A stretch of DNA of 64,000 bases, taken from assembly GCF_020966755.1 (NCBI RefSeq), contig NZ_JAJKFT010000004.1, positions 496,001-560,000 of the forward strand. The letters run 5' to 3'. The stretch comes from Blastopirellula sediminis (GTDB lineage Bacteria; Planctomycetota; Planctomycetia; Pirellulales; Pirellulaceae). This document shows positions 28,678-39,900 of the stretch, one piece after another. Made by a program: the position numbers and the translations under genes. The notes under the pieces are model-generated. The model did not search any database. It was not told where the DNA came from and was given only the letters and a program-made list of their open reading frames with translations. Each line of letters starts with the position of its first letter. Position 1 is the first letter of the stretch.

Positions 28678-30405
28678 ATGGCGATTCGACGCCTGGGACA
28701 GATTCTGGTCGACTTAGGGTTCATCAGCGATGAACAGCTGGTGCTGCTGCTGGAAGAGCAGGAGCAACAAGCCGAGCATCAGCCGATCGGCAAAATCGCC
28801 GAAGACATGAACCTGATCACCGATGATCAGCTAGTTCAAGCGCTGGCCGAACAGCTCGGCATGCAGGTCATCAGTCTCGACGACGTGTCGATCCCTGGCG
28901 ACCTGTTGGCTCGCGTCACCGAGCCGATGGCGCAGCTCTACAAGGTGATCCCGGTCGCGTTCGACGAAGACATGAACGAACTGACGGTCGCGACATGCGA
29001 ACCGCAGAACTTGTCGACGCAGGACGAATTGCGGCAGTTCCTCGGCTATTCGATTCGGATCGTCGTCGCCACCGAACGCGATATCCAGAAGACGCTCGAC
29101 CGCTATTACTCGCAAGACACCGAAAGCTTCGAGAGCCTGGTTCACGATCTCGAGGCGGACGCCAGTCTGGCGAAAGCGGCCCAGGCCCTGATGGGGGACG
29201 GCCCGATCGATATTACGGACGCCGAAGCGCTGGCCGACAGCGCCCCGGTCCGCAAGCTGCTGAACATGGTTCTGCTGATGGCGATCAAGGACCATGCGAG
29301 CGACATTCACTTTGAGCCGTTTGAAGAGGAATTCCGCATTCGCGTCAAAGCGGACGGCGTCCTCTTTGAAATGGTTCCGCCGCCGCGCCACTTGGCGTTT
29401 GCGATTACGACCCGCATCAAGGTGATGGCGGACCTCGACATCGCCGAACGCCGGATGCCGCAAGACGGCCGTATCGAATTAACCGTCGGCGGTCACCCGG
29501 TCGACCTTCGCGTTTCGGTGCTGCCGACGATGTTCGGCGAAAGCGTCGTTATGCGACTGTTGGATCGCAGCGTCGTGTCGCTCGACCTTGATAAGGTCGG
29601 CATGCATCCGGTGACGCTCAAAGAGTTCCGCAAGGTGATGGAACGCCCCAACGGCATCGTGCTGGTGACCGGTCCGACCGGCTCCGGCAAGACGACCACG
29701 TTGTATTCCGCCCTCAGCGAAATGAACGAGGTCTCCGACAAGATCATCACCACCGAAGAGCCGGTCGAATACGACATTGACGGCATCGTGCAGATCCCGA
29801 TCGACGCCGACATCGGCAATACCTTCGCCAACTGCCTCCGCGCGATTTTGCGTCAAGATCCCGACACGATCCTGGTCGGCGAGATCCGCGATCGCGAGAC
29901 CGCCGAAATCGCGATTCAAGCGTCGCTGACCGGGCACATGGTGTTCAGTACGCTCCACACCAACGACGCTCCTTCGACCGTGACTCGTTTGAAGGACATG
30001 GGAATCCCGACCTTTATGATCACGGCGACGGTCGAAGCGATTTTGGCGCAGCGTCTGGTGCGCCGAATCTGCAGCCAGTGCCGTGAAGAGACGACTCCCA
30101 GCAAAGACATGCTGTACGAACTGCAGATGAAGCCCGAAGAGTTGGCGGGCCGCAAGTTCTACAAAGGGGTCGGCTGCGAAAACTGCAACAACACCGGCTA
30201 CAAGGGTCGTATCGGCCTTTACGAACTGCTCCTGATGAACGACGACATTCGCGACATGATCATGCGGAATGCGTCGACCGATGAAATCCGCGACGTCGCT
30301 CGCGGCTTTGGAATGACGACGCTTCGCGACGCCGGTATGAACCTGGCGTACGACGGTTTGACGACGATCGAAGAGGTCGTGCGCGAAACGGTGCTCGAAG
30401 CGTAG
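28678..30405 (+). CDS. PilB/GspE-type assembly ATPase, copy 2
   Basis: 575 residues from the ATG at 28678. Same layout as copy 1: MshEN-like N-terminus ('RLGQILVDLGFISDEQLVL'), Walker A 'GPTGSGKTTTLYS' (about 331), Walker B 'DTILVGEIRDRETAE', and two Cys pairs ('CSQC' about 464, 'CENC' about 499) in the C-terminal zinc motif. It differs from copy 1 at many positions, so the duplication is old. With two assembly ATPases and one PilT, the cluster may run two polymerisation modes or use one platform in turn. Confidence 0.93.
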   Translation: MAIRRLGQILVDLGFISDEQLVLLLEEQEQQAEHQPIGKIAEDMNLITDDQLVQALAEQLGMQVISLDDVSIPGDLLARVTEPMAQLYKVIPVAFDEDMNELTVATCEPQNLSTQDELRQFLGYSIRIVVATERDIQKTLDRYYSQDTESFESLVHDLEADASLAKAAQALMGDGPIDITDAEALADSAPVRKLLNMVLLMAIKDHASDIHFEPFEEEFRIRVKADGVLFEMVPPPRHLAFAITTRIKVMADLDIAERRMPQDGRIELTVGGHPVDLRVSVLPTMFGESVVMRLLDRSVVSLDLDKVGMHPVTLKEFRKVMERPNGIVLVTGPTGSGKTTTLYSALSEMNEVSDKIITTEEPVEYDIDGIVQIPIDADIGNTFANCLRAILRQDPDTILVGEIRDRETAEIAIQASLTGHMVFSTLHTNDAPSTVTRLKDMGIPTFMITATVEAILAQRLVRRICSQCREETTPSKDMLYELQMKPEELAGRKFYKGVGCENCNNTGYKGRIGLYELLLMNDDIRDMIMRNASTDEIRDVARGFGMTTLRDAGMNLAYDGLTTIEEVVRETVLEA

Positions 30406-30587
30406 TTGTGAAAAACGTCTTGTGCTCGCCGCGAACTGCCGCCAGCACAGGAAAAATTAAGAAACAAACACGTTGAATTCATAAGAACTGAGCGACAGGG
30501 CGAAATAATCGCCCAGCTCCCAATTCCCTTCGAAAAGCGCGACCAGCCGCGCCGCTCGACAAACCAGGCTGCACGCGGGAAAAGATC

Positions 30588-31988
<1,401 letters not shown>

Positions 31989-32114
31989 CCCTTGTCATCG
32001 CGGGGAGAGGACGCTCGCCAGCCGTCCTCTCTCTGGCGCCAAATCCAACTCCGTCATCCCCTTAGGAACGAACCGCGGCATCGACGCCGACGCGTTTACC
32101 AGGAAAGGTTCGCC

Positions 32115-33098
32115 ATGAATACTCGGGCATTTGCAAAACCACGCGGGTTCACGCTCGTCGAACTGTTGGTCGTCATCACGATCATCGGCATCCTGGCCGG
32201 GTTGGCGCTGGTGGCGATTCCGGGCGCTGTCTCGCGGGTGAAGGAAGGTGGGATCACCGCCGAAATCGCGCAGATGGATTCTGCGCTCAAGTTGTTTAAG
32301 AACGACTATGGGGCATTCCCGCCGGACGGGAATGCGCCGTTTCTTCAGGCCAAGGGCACTACTCGCCCTCCTGAGTTCAATTCGTTTCTAAACCGACTCT
32401 TTCCGCGGCGAAATCGCGCCGGCGACCTTCCTCTGACACAGAAGCAAGTACAGAACATGTTGGACGCTGGAATGATTAATCCAGATGTTGTGGATGCGAC
32501 GAATTCGTCGACTTACCCGGTACTAGACAACCTAGGTTCGACCGAAGCGTTTGTGCTGTTCCTGATGGGTATGAGCAGCGACGCAGAGTATCCATTGACC
32601 GGCGGTGGCGATCGTAAGCGATACTTCGAATTCGCACGGGAACGGTTAGTCGACGCAGAAGGCGATGGATGGTACTCCTATTTGCCCGCGAGTAGCGACG
32701 CCCCATACGTCTACTTTTGCGCTTCGCGTTACGGCGCTATTGACGCAGTCGGCAATCCGGCGGCAGACGCTTTTGCTCGATCTGCTGGGACCGGAAGCGG
32801 TACAGGTGAAGCACGTCCTTATGTTGAATTGGTAGGAAGTGGTTCAACCGGCAGAATTCAGTTCGTTAATAAAGATTCATTTCAATTAATTTGTGCGGGA
32901 ATTGACGGGAATTACGGCACTTTTACGTCGACTCCTGGAACAGCGACAGCAATGGCTACTACGACGAAGCTTTATCCTTCAGGATTGGGGATGTCGTCCG
33001 GTACGCATGCTGGATCGATCGAGCCCTACACGACTGAAGATCGCGACAACATCACCAACTTCGCTCAGGGGCCGCTGCGTAACAAGGAGCCGGAATAA
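32115..33098 (+). CDS. GspG-like pseudopilin
   Basis: 327 residues from the ATG at 32115 (AGGAAAGG 10 bases upstream). The class III signal 'KPRG/FTLVELLVVITIIGIL' has Gly at -1 and Glu at +5. The mature part has the GspG look ('EIAQMDSALKLFKNDYGAFPPDG') but is about twice as long as classical GspG, with a C-terminal domain of no known type. Base composition in the second half (about 32400-33000) is AT-richer than its neighbours. Start of a five-gene minor-pilin set. Confidence 0.88.
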   Translation: MNTRAFAKPRGFTLVELLVVITIIGILAGLALVAIPGAVSRVKEGGITAEIAQMDSALKLFKNDYGAFPPDGNAPFLQAKGTTRPPEFNSFLNRLFPRRNRAGDLPLTQKQVQNMLDAGMINPDVVDATNSSTYPVLDNLGSTEAFVLFLMGMSSDAEYPLTGGGDRKRYFEFARERLVDAEGDGWYSYLPASSDAPYVYFCASRYGAIDAVGNPAADAFARSAGTGSGTGEARPYVELVGSGSTGRIQFVNKDSFQLICAGIDGNYGTFTSTPGTATAMATTTKLYPSGLGMSSGTHAGSIEPYTTEDRDNITNFAQGPLRNKEPE

Positions 33099-34261
33099 TG
33101 TTGCGTAACGACGCGCGAAACGACCGCCGCCGGCGGACCGCCGTTCGACGCGGGTTTACGCTGGTCGAAATGTTGGTGGTGGTGACGATCCTCGGCCTGC
33201 TGTCGGGCATGGTCCTGGTCGCCCTGGCCGGCGCCGCTGAATCGGCCCGCGAAGCGCGGACGCGCACGCAGATCGCGAAGCTCAACGAGTTCATCATGAA
33301 CAAGTATGAGAGTTTTCGGACGCGGCGCACGCCGCAGCCATCGACGAGTTCGGCGTTCGATCTCGGTAGATTTGACAAGAATGGCGATCTTAAGTTCTCG
33401 GCGAGGGAAATTCAGGGAGCGCGCGTCGACAATATCCGGGGCCTGATGGTTCAGGAACTCCCAGATCGCAAGACCGATTTACAAACGCCATACGCGCCCG
33501 GGGGCGCATTCACCGCGACTTATGCGCGACATCAAAGGGCAGTGATGGCGTTTCGTAATGCGAGCGACTGGCCGACCGCCTATGCGGGATGGTCGGAGGA
33601 AAATCAGCAATCGGAGTGTCTCTACCTGATCTTGGCGTCGATCACGGACGGGGAAACAAACGCAACTGAGTTCTTGCACGACAGCGAGATCGGCGACACC
33701 GATGACGACGGCGTTCCTGAAGTGCTGGATGGTTGGGGAAACCCGATCGCGTTTTTGCGATGGCCGCAAGGGTATATCGGCTTTGAAAGCTCGCTGCAAG
33801 ATATTCGGACTTTCGACTCGTTTGATCCTTTGCGAACTCGGACCCAGACGGTGCAGATCGGCACAAGCTATCGGCCGCAATATCACCCGCTTGATCCAAA
33901 TACCTCAGCGCCAACGACTTTCCTGAATTTCAATTTGACTCCCTTGATCGTCTCCGCCGGCAAAGACGGGATCTTTGACATAATGGGGGACGATTCGGCG
34001 ACGAGCGGTGGGTTTGATACGGCGCATGGAATTACCGGCAACGGCGGAACGGGGCCTGTTCGATATATGCCCTATCCGATTCCGATGATTCCGCCTCCGA
34101 TCAATCCCTATTCGCCGACCGTTCGTGATGACCTTCAATTTACTGGCGCCAATGGCGCGGTTGGCGTTGGCGCCGTGCGTGACGTCAACGGCGACGGCTA
34201 CGACAATTCGATCGACAACATCAGTAGTCACTACCTGGTTGTCGGAGGTAACGCCCCATGA
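33098..34261 (+). CDS. Pseudopilin (GspG/H-like), large
   Basis: 387 residues. The start overlaps the previous stop by one base (TAATG). The class III signal is 'RRG/FTLVEMLVVVTILGLL', with Gly -1 and Glu +5. The mature domain is large, with 'GDTDDDGVPEVLDGWGNPI' (an Asp-rich, possibly calcium-binding turn) and a second Asp-rich turn near the C-terminus ('VNGDGYDNSIDNIS'). Calcium sites are typical of major pseudopilins and GspK. Ends with an ATGA overlap to the next gene. Confidence 0.85.
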   Translation: MLRNDARNDRRRRTAVRRGFTLVEMLVVVTILGLLSGMVLVALAGAAESAREARTRTQIAKLNEFIMNKYESFRTRRTPQPSTSSAFDLGRFDKNGDLKFSAREIQGARVDNIRGLMVQELPDRKTDLQTPYAPGGAFTATYARHQRAVMAFRNASDWPTAYAGWSEENQQSECLYLILASITDGETNATEFLHDSEIGDTDDDGVPEVLDGWGNPIAFLRWPQGYIGFESSLQDIRTFDSFDPLRTRTQTVQIGTSYRPQYHPLDPNTSAPTTFLNFNLTPLIVSAGKDGIFDIMGDDSATSGGFDTAHGITGNGGTGPVRYMPYPIPMIPPPINPYSPTVRDDLQFTGANGAVGVGAVRDVNGDGYDNSIDNISSHYLVVGGNAP

Positions 34262-35448
34262 TTGGTCTGAAGTTTACAGCAGCCCCGAATCGTCGCGGCG
34301 TTACGCTGGTCGAATTGCTGGTGGTCGTCACGCTGTTGTCGATCTTGCTCGGCATTGCGGCGACGGCCGCTCGGACCGGTACGCGTGGGAAGAAACAGCG
34401 CGAAGCGGCCCGGCAGGTGAACGCCTTCCTGGCCGGCGCTCGGACGCGCGCGGTCGAACTGGGCCGTTCGGTCGGCGTAGAGATCGTCAACAATCGCCCC
34501 AACGAACCGCAGGCCGGCATTACGCTGTTCATGGTCGAGACCCCGCCTGCTTATGCGGGTGACACGACCTCCGCCGTGTGCGAGATGACCGAAAAGCCTT
34601 CCGCGGCGCTCGGGGGACGTACCGCCACGTTACGCTTCAACATTTCGACGACCTCTCTCTTGTATGACGATAACTTCCTGAAGGTGAACGACGTCGTTTT
34701 TCTCGGTTACAGCAAACAGCCCTATCGCGTCGCTCAGGTCAATCCACTCGATAACATGTCCACCCCTGTGACGCGGTCGGTGGTCATCGCTTGGAATGTC
34801 GATCAGCCCGCGCCCCTTTCCTGGATCGGCGCGTCCGGCGTGTTTATGGCGCCATATCCAACATCGACGTTCAGAATCTACCGTCAGCCGCAGCGGAACA
34901 ACGTTTCGCCGCTGCAAATGCCGACCGGTTCGTGCATTGACCTCTTGTTCTCGGGACTGGGAACGACCGGACAAGAGTTGCGATCGTACGACGACACCAA
35001 CTCGGCGGTTCCGGACGAGTCGTACCCCAAGATCATGTTTAGCCCCAACGGTACCGTCGACGCCTTTTACGTTCAGCCGAAGGGGACCGCGGCGACAACT
35101 TCGATTGCCACCGCCTCCGGACTCCCGACGGGAAATATCAATTTGCTGATCGGTCGCTATGAAAAGGTGATCGCGGTTCGCGAGGCTGGCTTTAATGGCG
35201 TTTCCATCGCATCGGCAGGGAACGCTGCGACTGGACCGATCTACGCCATTTTCAATTCGCCCTCGAGCAACGAAACGAATATCGCCGATCCCGAGGCGTT
35301 TTGGGTTTCGATCAACCGCCTGACCGGGCATATCGTCACGTCGAACAACGCCATGGTCAATGATCCGGCGAGCTCTCCTTCGGACGACGCTTTGTTGGCC
35401 GCGGCGCGGCGCTTCGCCAAGCAGGCTCAGAGCATCTCGGGTCGATAA
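34258..35448 (+). CDS. Pseudopilin (GspH/FimT-like), large
   Basis: 396 residues. Class III signal 'NRRG/VTLVELLVVVTLLSI', Gly -1 and Glu +5 present. The next part ('RQVNAFLAGARTRAVELGR', then 'VGVEI') matches the GspH/FimT pattern of a helix followed by a beta-rich domain. About 200 extra residues follow. Starts within the upstream stop (ATGA). Confidence 0.85.
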   Translation: MIGLKFTAAPNRRGVTLVELLVVVTLLSILLGIAATAARTGTRGKKQREAARQVNAFLAGARTRAVELGRSVGVEIVNNRPNEPQAGITLFMVETPPAYAGDTTSAVCEMTEKPSAALGGRTATLRFNISTTSLLYDDNFLKVNDVVFLGYSKQPYRVAQVNPLDNMSTPVTRSVVIAWNVDQPAPLSWIGASGVFMAPYPTSTFRIYRQPQRNNVSPLQMPTGSCIDLLFSGLGTTGQELRSYDDTNSAVPDESYPKIMFSPNGTVDAFYVQPKGTAATTSIATASGLPTGNINLLIGRYEKVIAVREAGFNGVSIASAGNAATGPIYAIFNSPSSNETNIADPEAFWVSINRLTGHIVTSNNAMVNDPASSPSDDALLAAARRFAKQAQSISGR

Positions 35449-35473
35449 CCGAACACCAACTTAGCGTAACGCA

Positions 35474-36838
35474 ATGATGAATACGAAGCAGCCAACTCGA
35501 ACTCGTCCGCACGGCATCACGCTGGTCGAAGTGTTGATGTCGACGATGGTCGTGATGCTCGGGATTCTCGGTTTGATCTCGCTGATCCCGCTGGGAAGCC
35601 ATTTGGCCGAACGCGGGACCCGGAGCGATCGGATCGCGAGCGTCGGTCGGCGTGTTTACCGCGATGTGATCATCCGCCGCGTCTTGAATCCTGCGGTGTG
35701 GCTTGATCCTCCCATTATTTCGGTTGATCCCATGACGAACGCCGTGTACGGCGGCCAGCAAAGTTTCCTGGGGACGAACCGGACGCTGCCGGTACGGCAA
35801 GCCTATCTGATCGATCCGATGATGTACGACTTCAGCAGCCTCGAATTCAATGCGTCGTTTCCGGCGTTTAACGATCCGCGGAGAAATTTTCCGCTGACTC
35901 CGCTCGTCTATCCCTCCCCCGAGGATCCGCAATTTCCCCTTATTCAGATGCGTCGTCTCTCCCTGGGGGCGGCGACTACGAACTTTCCCATGATGAACAG
36001 TCGCGCCGAATTGGCGTTCGTCTCCGACGACGACTATGGCGTCGGCAATTCGGGCGGGTACGTTCGTCCCAAGGAACGAGATAATCCGCTGGTACAACAG
36101 TTCTTCCAGCGAGAAATCGACGGCGTTCCCGATCTGACGGCGGCCGACAACGTCCGTCGCCAAACGTTGGGGACCTATAGCTGGGCGATCATGTTGGTGC
36201 CGGAACTGTATGCCACGGATTTGTCGTATCCGATTATGGCCCCGGATATGTTCCCGCCGATCAGCTCCGGCGGTTTAGCGAACGCTTACATTAAAATCCC
36301 TTCCACCGACATTTACACGATGTCGACGATCATTTTTCAGAATCGTGCCGGCGATATTCCGACGGCGGAAGACTACCCGACGGCGACCGTGACTCCGTCT
36401 TATGCTGGCGATCCGACTCGATACCGTAACAACGAACGGGTCTTCTATGTGGTCCCGGGCAGCTTTATCAGTGGTGGAGCGACGACCGGAGAGATCCAAT
36501 TGGCGACGGTTCCAGGCGATGCTGCAACCGCGACCGACGCGGACGTACGTCTCGATCTGAAAGTCGGCGAGTGGATTTGCCTGGCCAAACGGGTGGAAGC
36601 GCTTGACGCCTCCAATAATCCAGTGGCATACGTTGGCGACGTTTTCAAATGGTATCGCATCGTGGCTCGTGACGATGCGATCGATAGCCTTAGCGGTGGA
36701 CAATATGGGCGGCGTTTTTCGATCGATGGGCCGGATTGGAACTCTGATCCAGCGCAAACTCCAACGCAGGCGATTTACATGCAAGATGTCGTCGGCGTTT
36801 ACGAACGAAAAGTTCGCCTAGAGACGGGCACATTTTAG
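35474..36838 (+). CDS. PilV/GspI-like minor pseudopilin, large
   Basis: 454 residues. Class III signal 'RPHG/ITLVEVLMSTMVVML' with Gly -1 and Glu +5; the 'TLVEVLMS..V..LGILGL' form is typical of PilV/GspI. The rest is a long domain of no known family. It lies 25 bases after the upstream gene and is followed by a 142-bp gap before the K-like gene. Confidence 0.82.
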   Translation: MMNTKQPTRTRPHGITLVEVLMSTMVVMLGILGLISLIPLGSHLAERGTRSDRIASVGRRVYRDVIIRRVLNPAVWLDPPIISVDPMTNAVYGGQQSFLGTNRTLPVRQAYLIDPMMYDFSSLEFNASFPAFNDPRRNFPLTPLVYPSPEDPQFPLIQMRRLSLGAATTNFPMMNSRAELAFVSDDDYGVGNSGGYVRPKERDNPLVQQFFQREIDGVPDLTAADNVRRQTLGTYSWAIMLVPELYATDLSYPIMAPDMFPPISSGGLANAYIKIPSTDIYTMSTIIFQNRAGDIPTAEDYPTATVTPSYAGDPTRYRNNERVFYVVPGSFISGGATTGEIQLATVPGDAATATDADVRLDLKVGEWICLAKRVEALDASNNPVAYVGDVFKWYRIVARDDAIDSLSGGQYGRRFSIDGPDWNSDPAQTPTQAIYMQDVVGVYERKVRLETGTF

Positions 36839-36980
36839 CAGCCGTATTTTTGTCGAACTCCTTTTCCTCAGAACTACTCAAACCAGCAAATCGAGCGGCC
36901 CGGTCGGGGCGGCTTGACCAAAATAACGTCGACGCTTTGCGGGGGCTGGCGTCGCGATTGCGAAAGCAAAGGTATTACCC

Positions 36981-39900
36981 ATGAATCGGAAGCGGACGCC
37001 CCGTCGCGGGGCTATCTTGCTCGTCGTCCTCAGCGTCCTGGTGCTGTTCGCCCTGGTCGGAATTACGTTCGTCGTAACGGCGGGCCAGTTCTACCGGGCC
37101 GCCGCCGCCGGACGTAACAATCCTGTGAACATCGACGAGCCGACGACCGATGCGGACTCGTTGATAATGGACGTCTTGCGCGGGCCCAAGCTGGGAACCT
37201 CAAGTGCGTTGCTCGGCCCCGACCTGTTGCGCGATTTGTATGGCCGCGAATCGCGGCGCGGAACGATTTCGACGGTTCGCAGCGCAACGTTTCCTTCCGC
37301 CAATCCCGACGTTACGGAAGACATGGTCTTCATGCTCGTCACGCCGAAGACCGGCACTAGCTTTGTGCCGATCGAAAACTATTACGACGGGTGCGTGATG
37401 ACGTTTCTGGACGGCGATGCGAAAGACTGCAGCGTGCGGATCTTGAAATACGACATGACCGACATCAATAACGACGGCGTCTACGATTGGTTTGGGTTTT
37501 ACGTCGAGGCTCCGACTTACAAAGCGCGGGTTAACGCGCCTCAAAATGACGTCCTGATACCGGCGGCCAACGACACGGTGCTGATCAACGGTCGACCGTT
37601 CAGCGGGACTGGTTTCGGTTACAGCGATATCAGTCGGTCGTATCGCAACGGCGCTTCGCTCCGGTTGATGGACAGCATTGGCGACATCACGACGGCGGCC
37701 GGGCCGGCGATGCAGTTGCCGGTCGCGCTGATGCCGAACTTCTCCGCATACGCCGCGGACGGCGTGGTGACGGATCCGTTCGTTGCGCTTGCTCCCCCTC
37801 AAAATCAACGGTTTGTCGACCACGGCGGCGCCGACGAACCGTGGGACGCGCCCGACTACCAGAACATGGCGCTCTCTTATTACTTCAACAATGGGGTTCC
37901 AGACCCATTGAACGGCTCGAACGACGTTTTGCCGTCGTATCATCGTCCCGACTTGATCGCCTATTGGTACAAGCGATTGTCGAAAGAATGGTCGGACACG
38001 ACGAACAACGACGGCTTCGCCGATCTAACCGCCGTTCAGCGGGCAGAAATGTGGTTGCATCCCTACGGCGCCGACAATATTCGCAATAACTCGGACGATG
38101 TCGGGGTCGTCGATTTCAACACATTTCCCTTGGCCCATCGCGACGCTCTGGTTGAACTGAAACGCCGGATCATTTTGCGTCCGCTCGTCGAAGACAACCC
38201 GAACTTCAACGGCAGCAATCCTGGCTACAATCACACGCGATTTTCGGACATTGCCGCTCTTAGCGCCGGTCTGCAGTGGGACGTCGATAATGACAGAGAC
38301 GGCATTCCAGACAGCATTTGGATTGATCCCGGTTTTCCGATTGCGACCGACAAAGATGGACGTCGCTATAAGAAGCTGGCGGCGATTCTGGTGCAGGATC
38401 AGGATGGTCGTTTGAATCTGAATGCGGCTGGTTTTTACACGCAGTTTCAAACGCTTGATCCAGCCAATTATGTCTATACGCTCATCCCGACGGACGGTAC
38501 CGGCACTTCGGTCATCAACGCGCCGCTTTACTCGGCGAACGCTTCGAATGACATGAAGCGGCTGTTGGGCGTTGGATACGGTCCGGCCGATCTCGACTTG
38601 CGGCGTTTGTTCAACCCGCCGGCGCCGGCGACGCCAATCCCCTCCGGTCCTGAAGAGCTCTACAACATTCTGGCGAGTCGCTACGGACGTGATAACAATC
38701 CGAAGTCGGTATTGCCGGGCAAAGATGGAACCCGCGATTACAGCAACGAACGTTTGGAACTTTATACCGAGATCGGTTTGCCGCTGGCGTGGGGCACGAG
38801 CGGAATCGGCGAAGCGTATGGTTCGTATCCGCTGATCGCGGACGGGGGGATGAGCTACCTGGACTATACGGGACGTTTGCGCATCGTCTCGAGTCCGATT
38901 TCCTATGCTGGGGTGACGATTACGAACTCGGTGGATGATCCTTACGAATTGAACCTGGTTCATCCGCAAGGGACTGACGCGCCGTTTTCGGCATCCGACC
39001 TGGAAGCTCTGCTCCGCCGGAACGACTACGACGGCAACTATCTGTCGTCTCGGTTGCAGTTTGAAGCTCCGGTCGTGTTGGCCAACGCTGGTCGTCGCGC
39101 CGCGTTGACGACGCATAGCTTTAGTATGAAGACCCTCCCCGCGCCGCCGATTCCGCTCGATTTGCGTCCGGCGTTTACCCCGGACGCATCGGTCACGATA
39201 CGGCCGCAAATTGCCGGGGACCAAATTAACGGCGGCCGAGCGCAAGCTAATTCCGGGACCTGGTCCGGTTCGACGCCGACGATTTACGAATTGGCGTGCG
39301 AACGAGCTCGCCGCGCGCTGCATGACGACGAGCGCGATGCGGGCGGCGGCGTCGTGACCCCGTACATGGTCGACATCGTCGTCGCTTCGACGTTGCCGTT
39401 TGAAGTGATTAAAGGCAGTCCAATGGACTTGAATCGCTTGTTCCGCAGCCCGGTCAATGGCGTCGATGAAGATACCGACGGTGCGACGGACGAATACAAC
39501 GAGCAAATCAACTTGCCCAATCTCGGGAACTACAACCCTCGGTATGTGAACGACTATGGCAACGACCGCTACGAAAGCTCGATAGCGTCGGCCGGAGACT
39601 ATCGCAATCGAGCGCTCCGAGCGTCCAGCGCCGATCAACGGTTTGTGCCGACGTTCCCCAAGCAACTTTACGCGCGGCATCTGTTCTGCCTGGCGTTGTT
39701 GTTGCATGACGCAGGGTACGAGTTGCCGCTGTTGGAGTCGGCGGAGAACGCGGGCTTTACTGCGGAGCAACGACGTGAGCTGACCGTTCGTCGGTTGGCG
39801 CAATGGGCGATCAACGTCGTCGACTTCCGGGACAATGACGCGATCATGACGCCGTTTGAGTATGACGCCAATCCGTTTGACGGCTGGGGGGTCGACGGCG

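Noticed and set aside
36839-36980. Possible extra pilin gene between 35474-36838 and the giant gene
   Set aside because: Only 142 bases, no frame with a class III signal; short frames there overlap the real gene starts.
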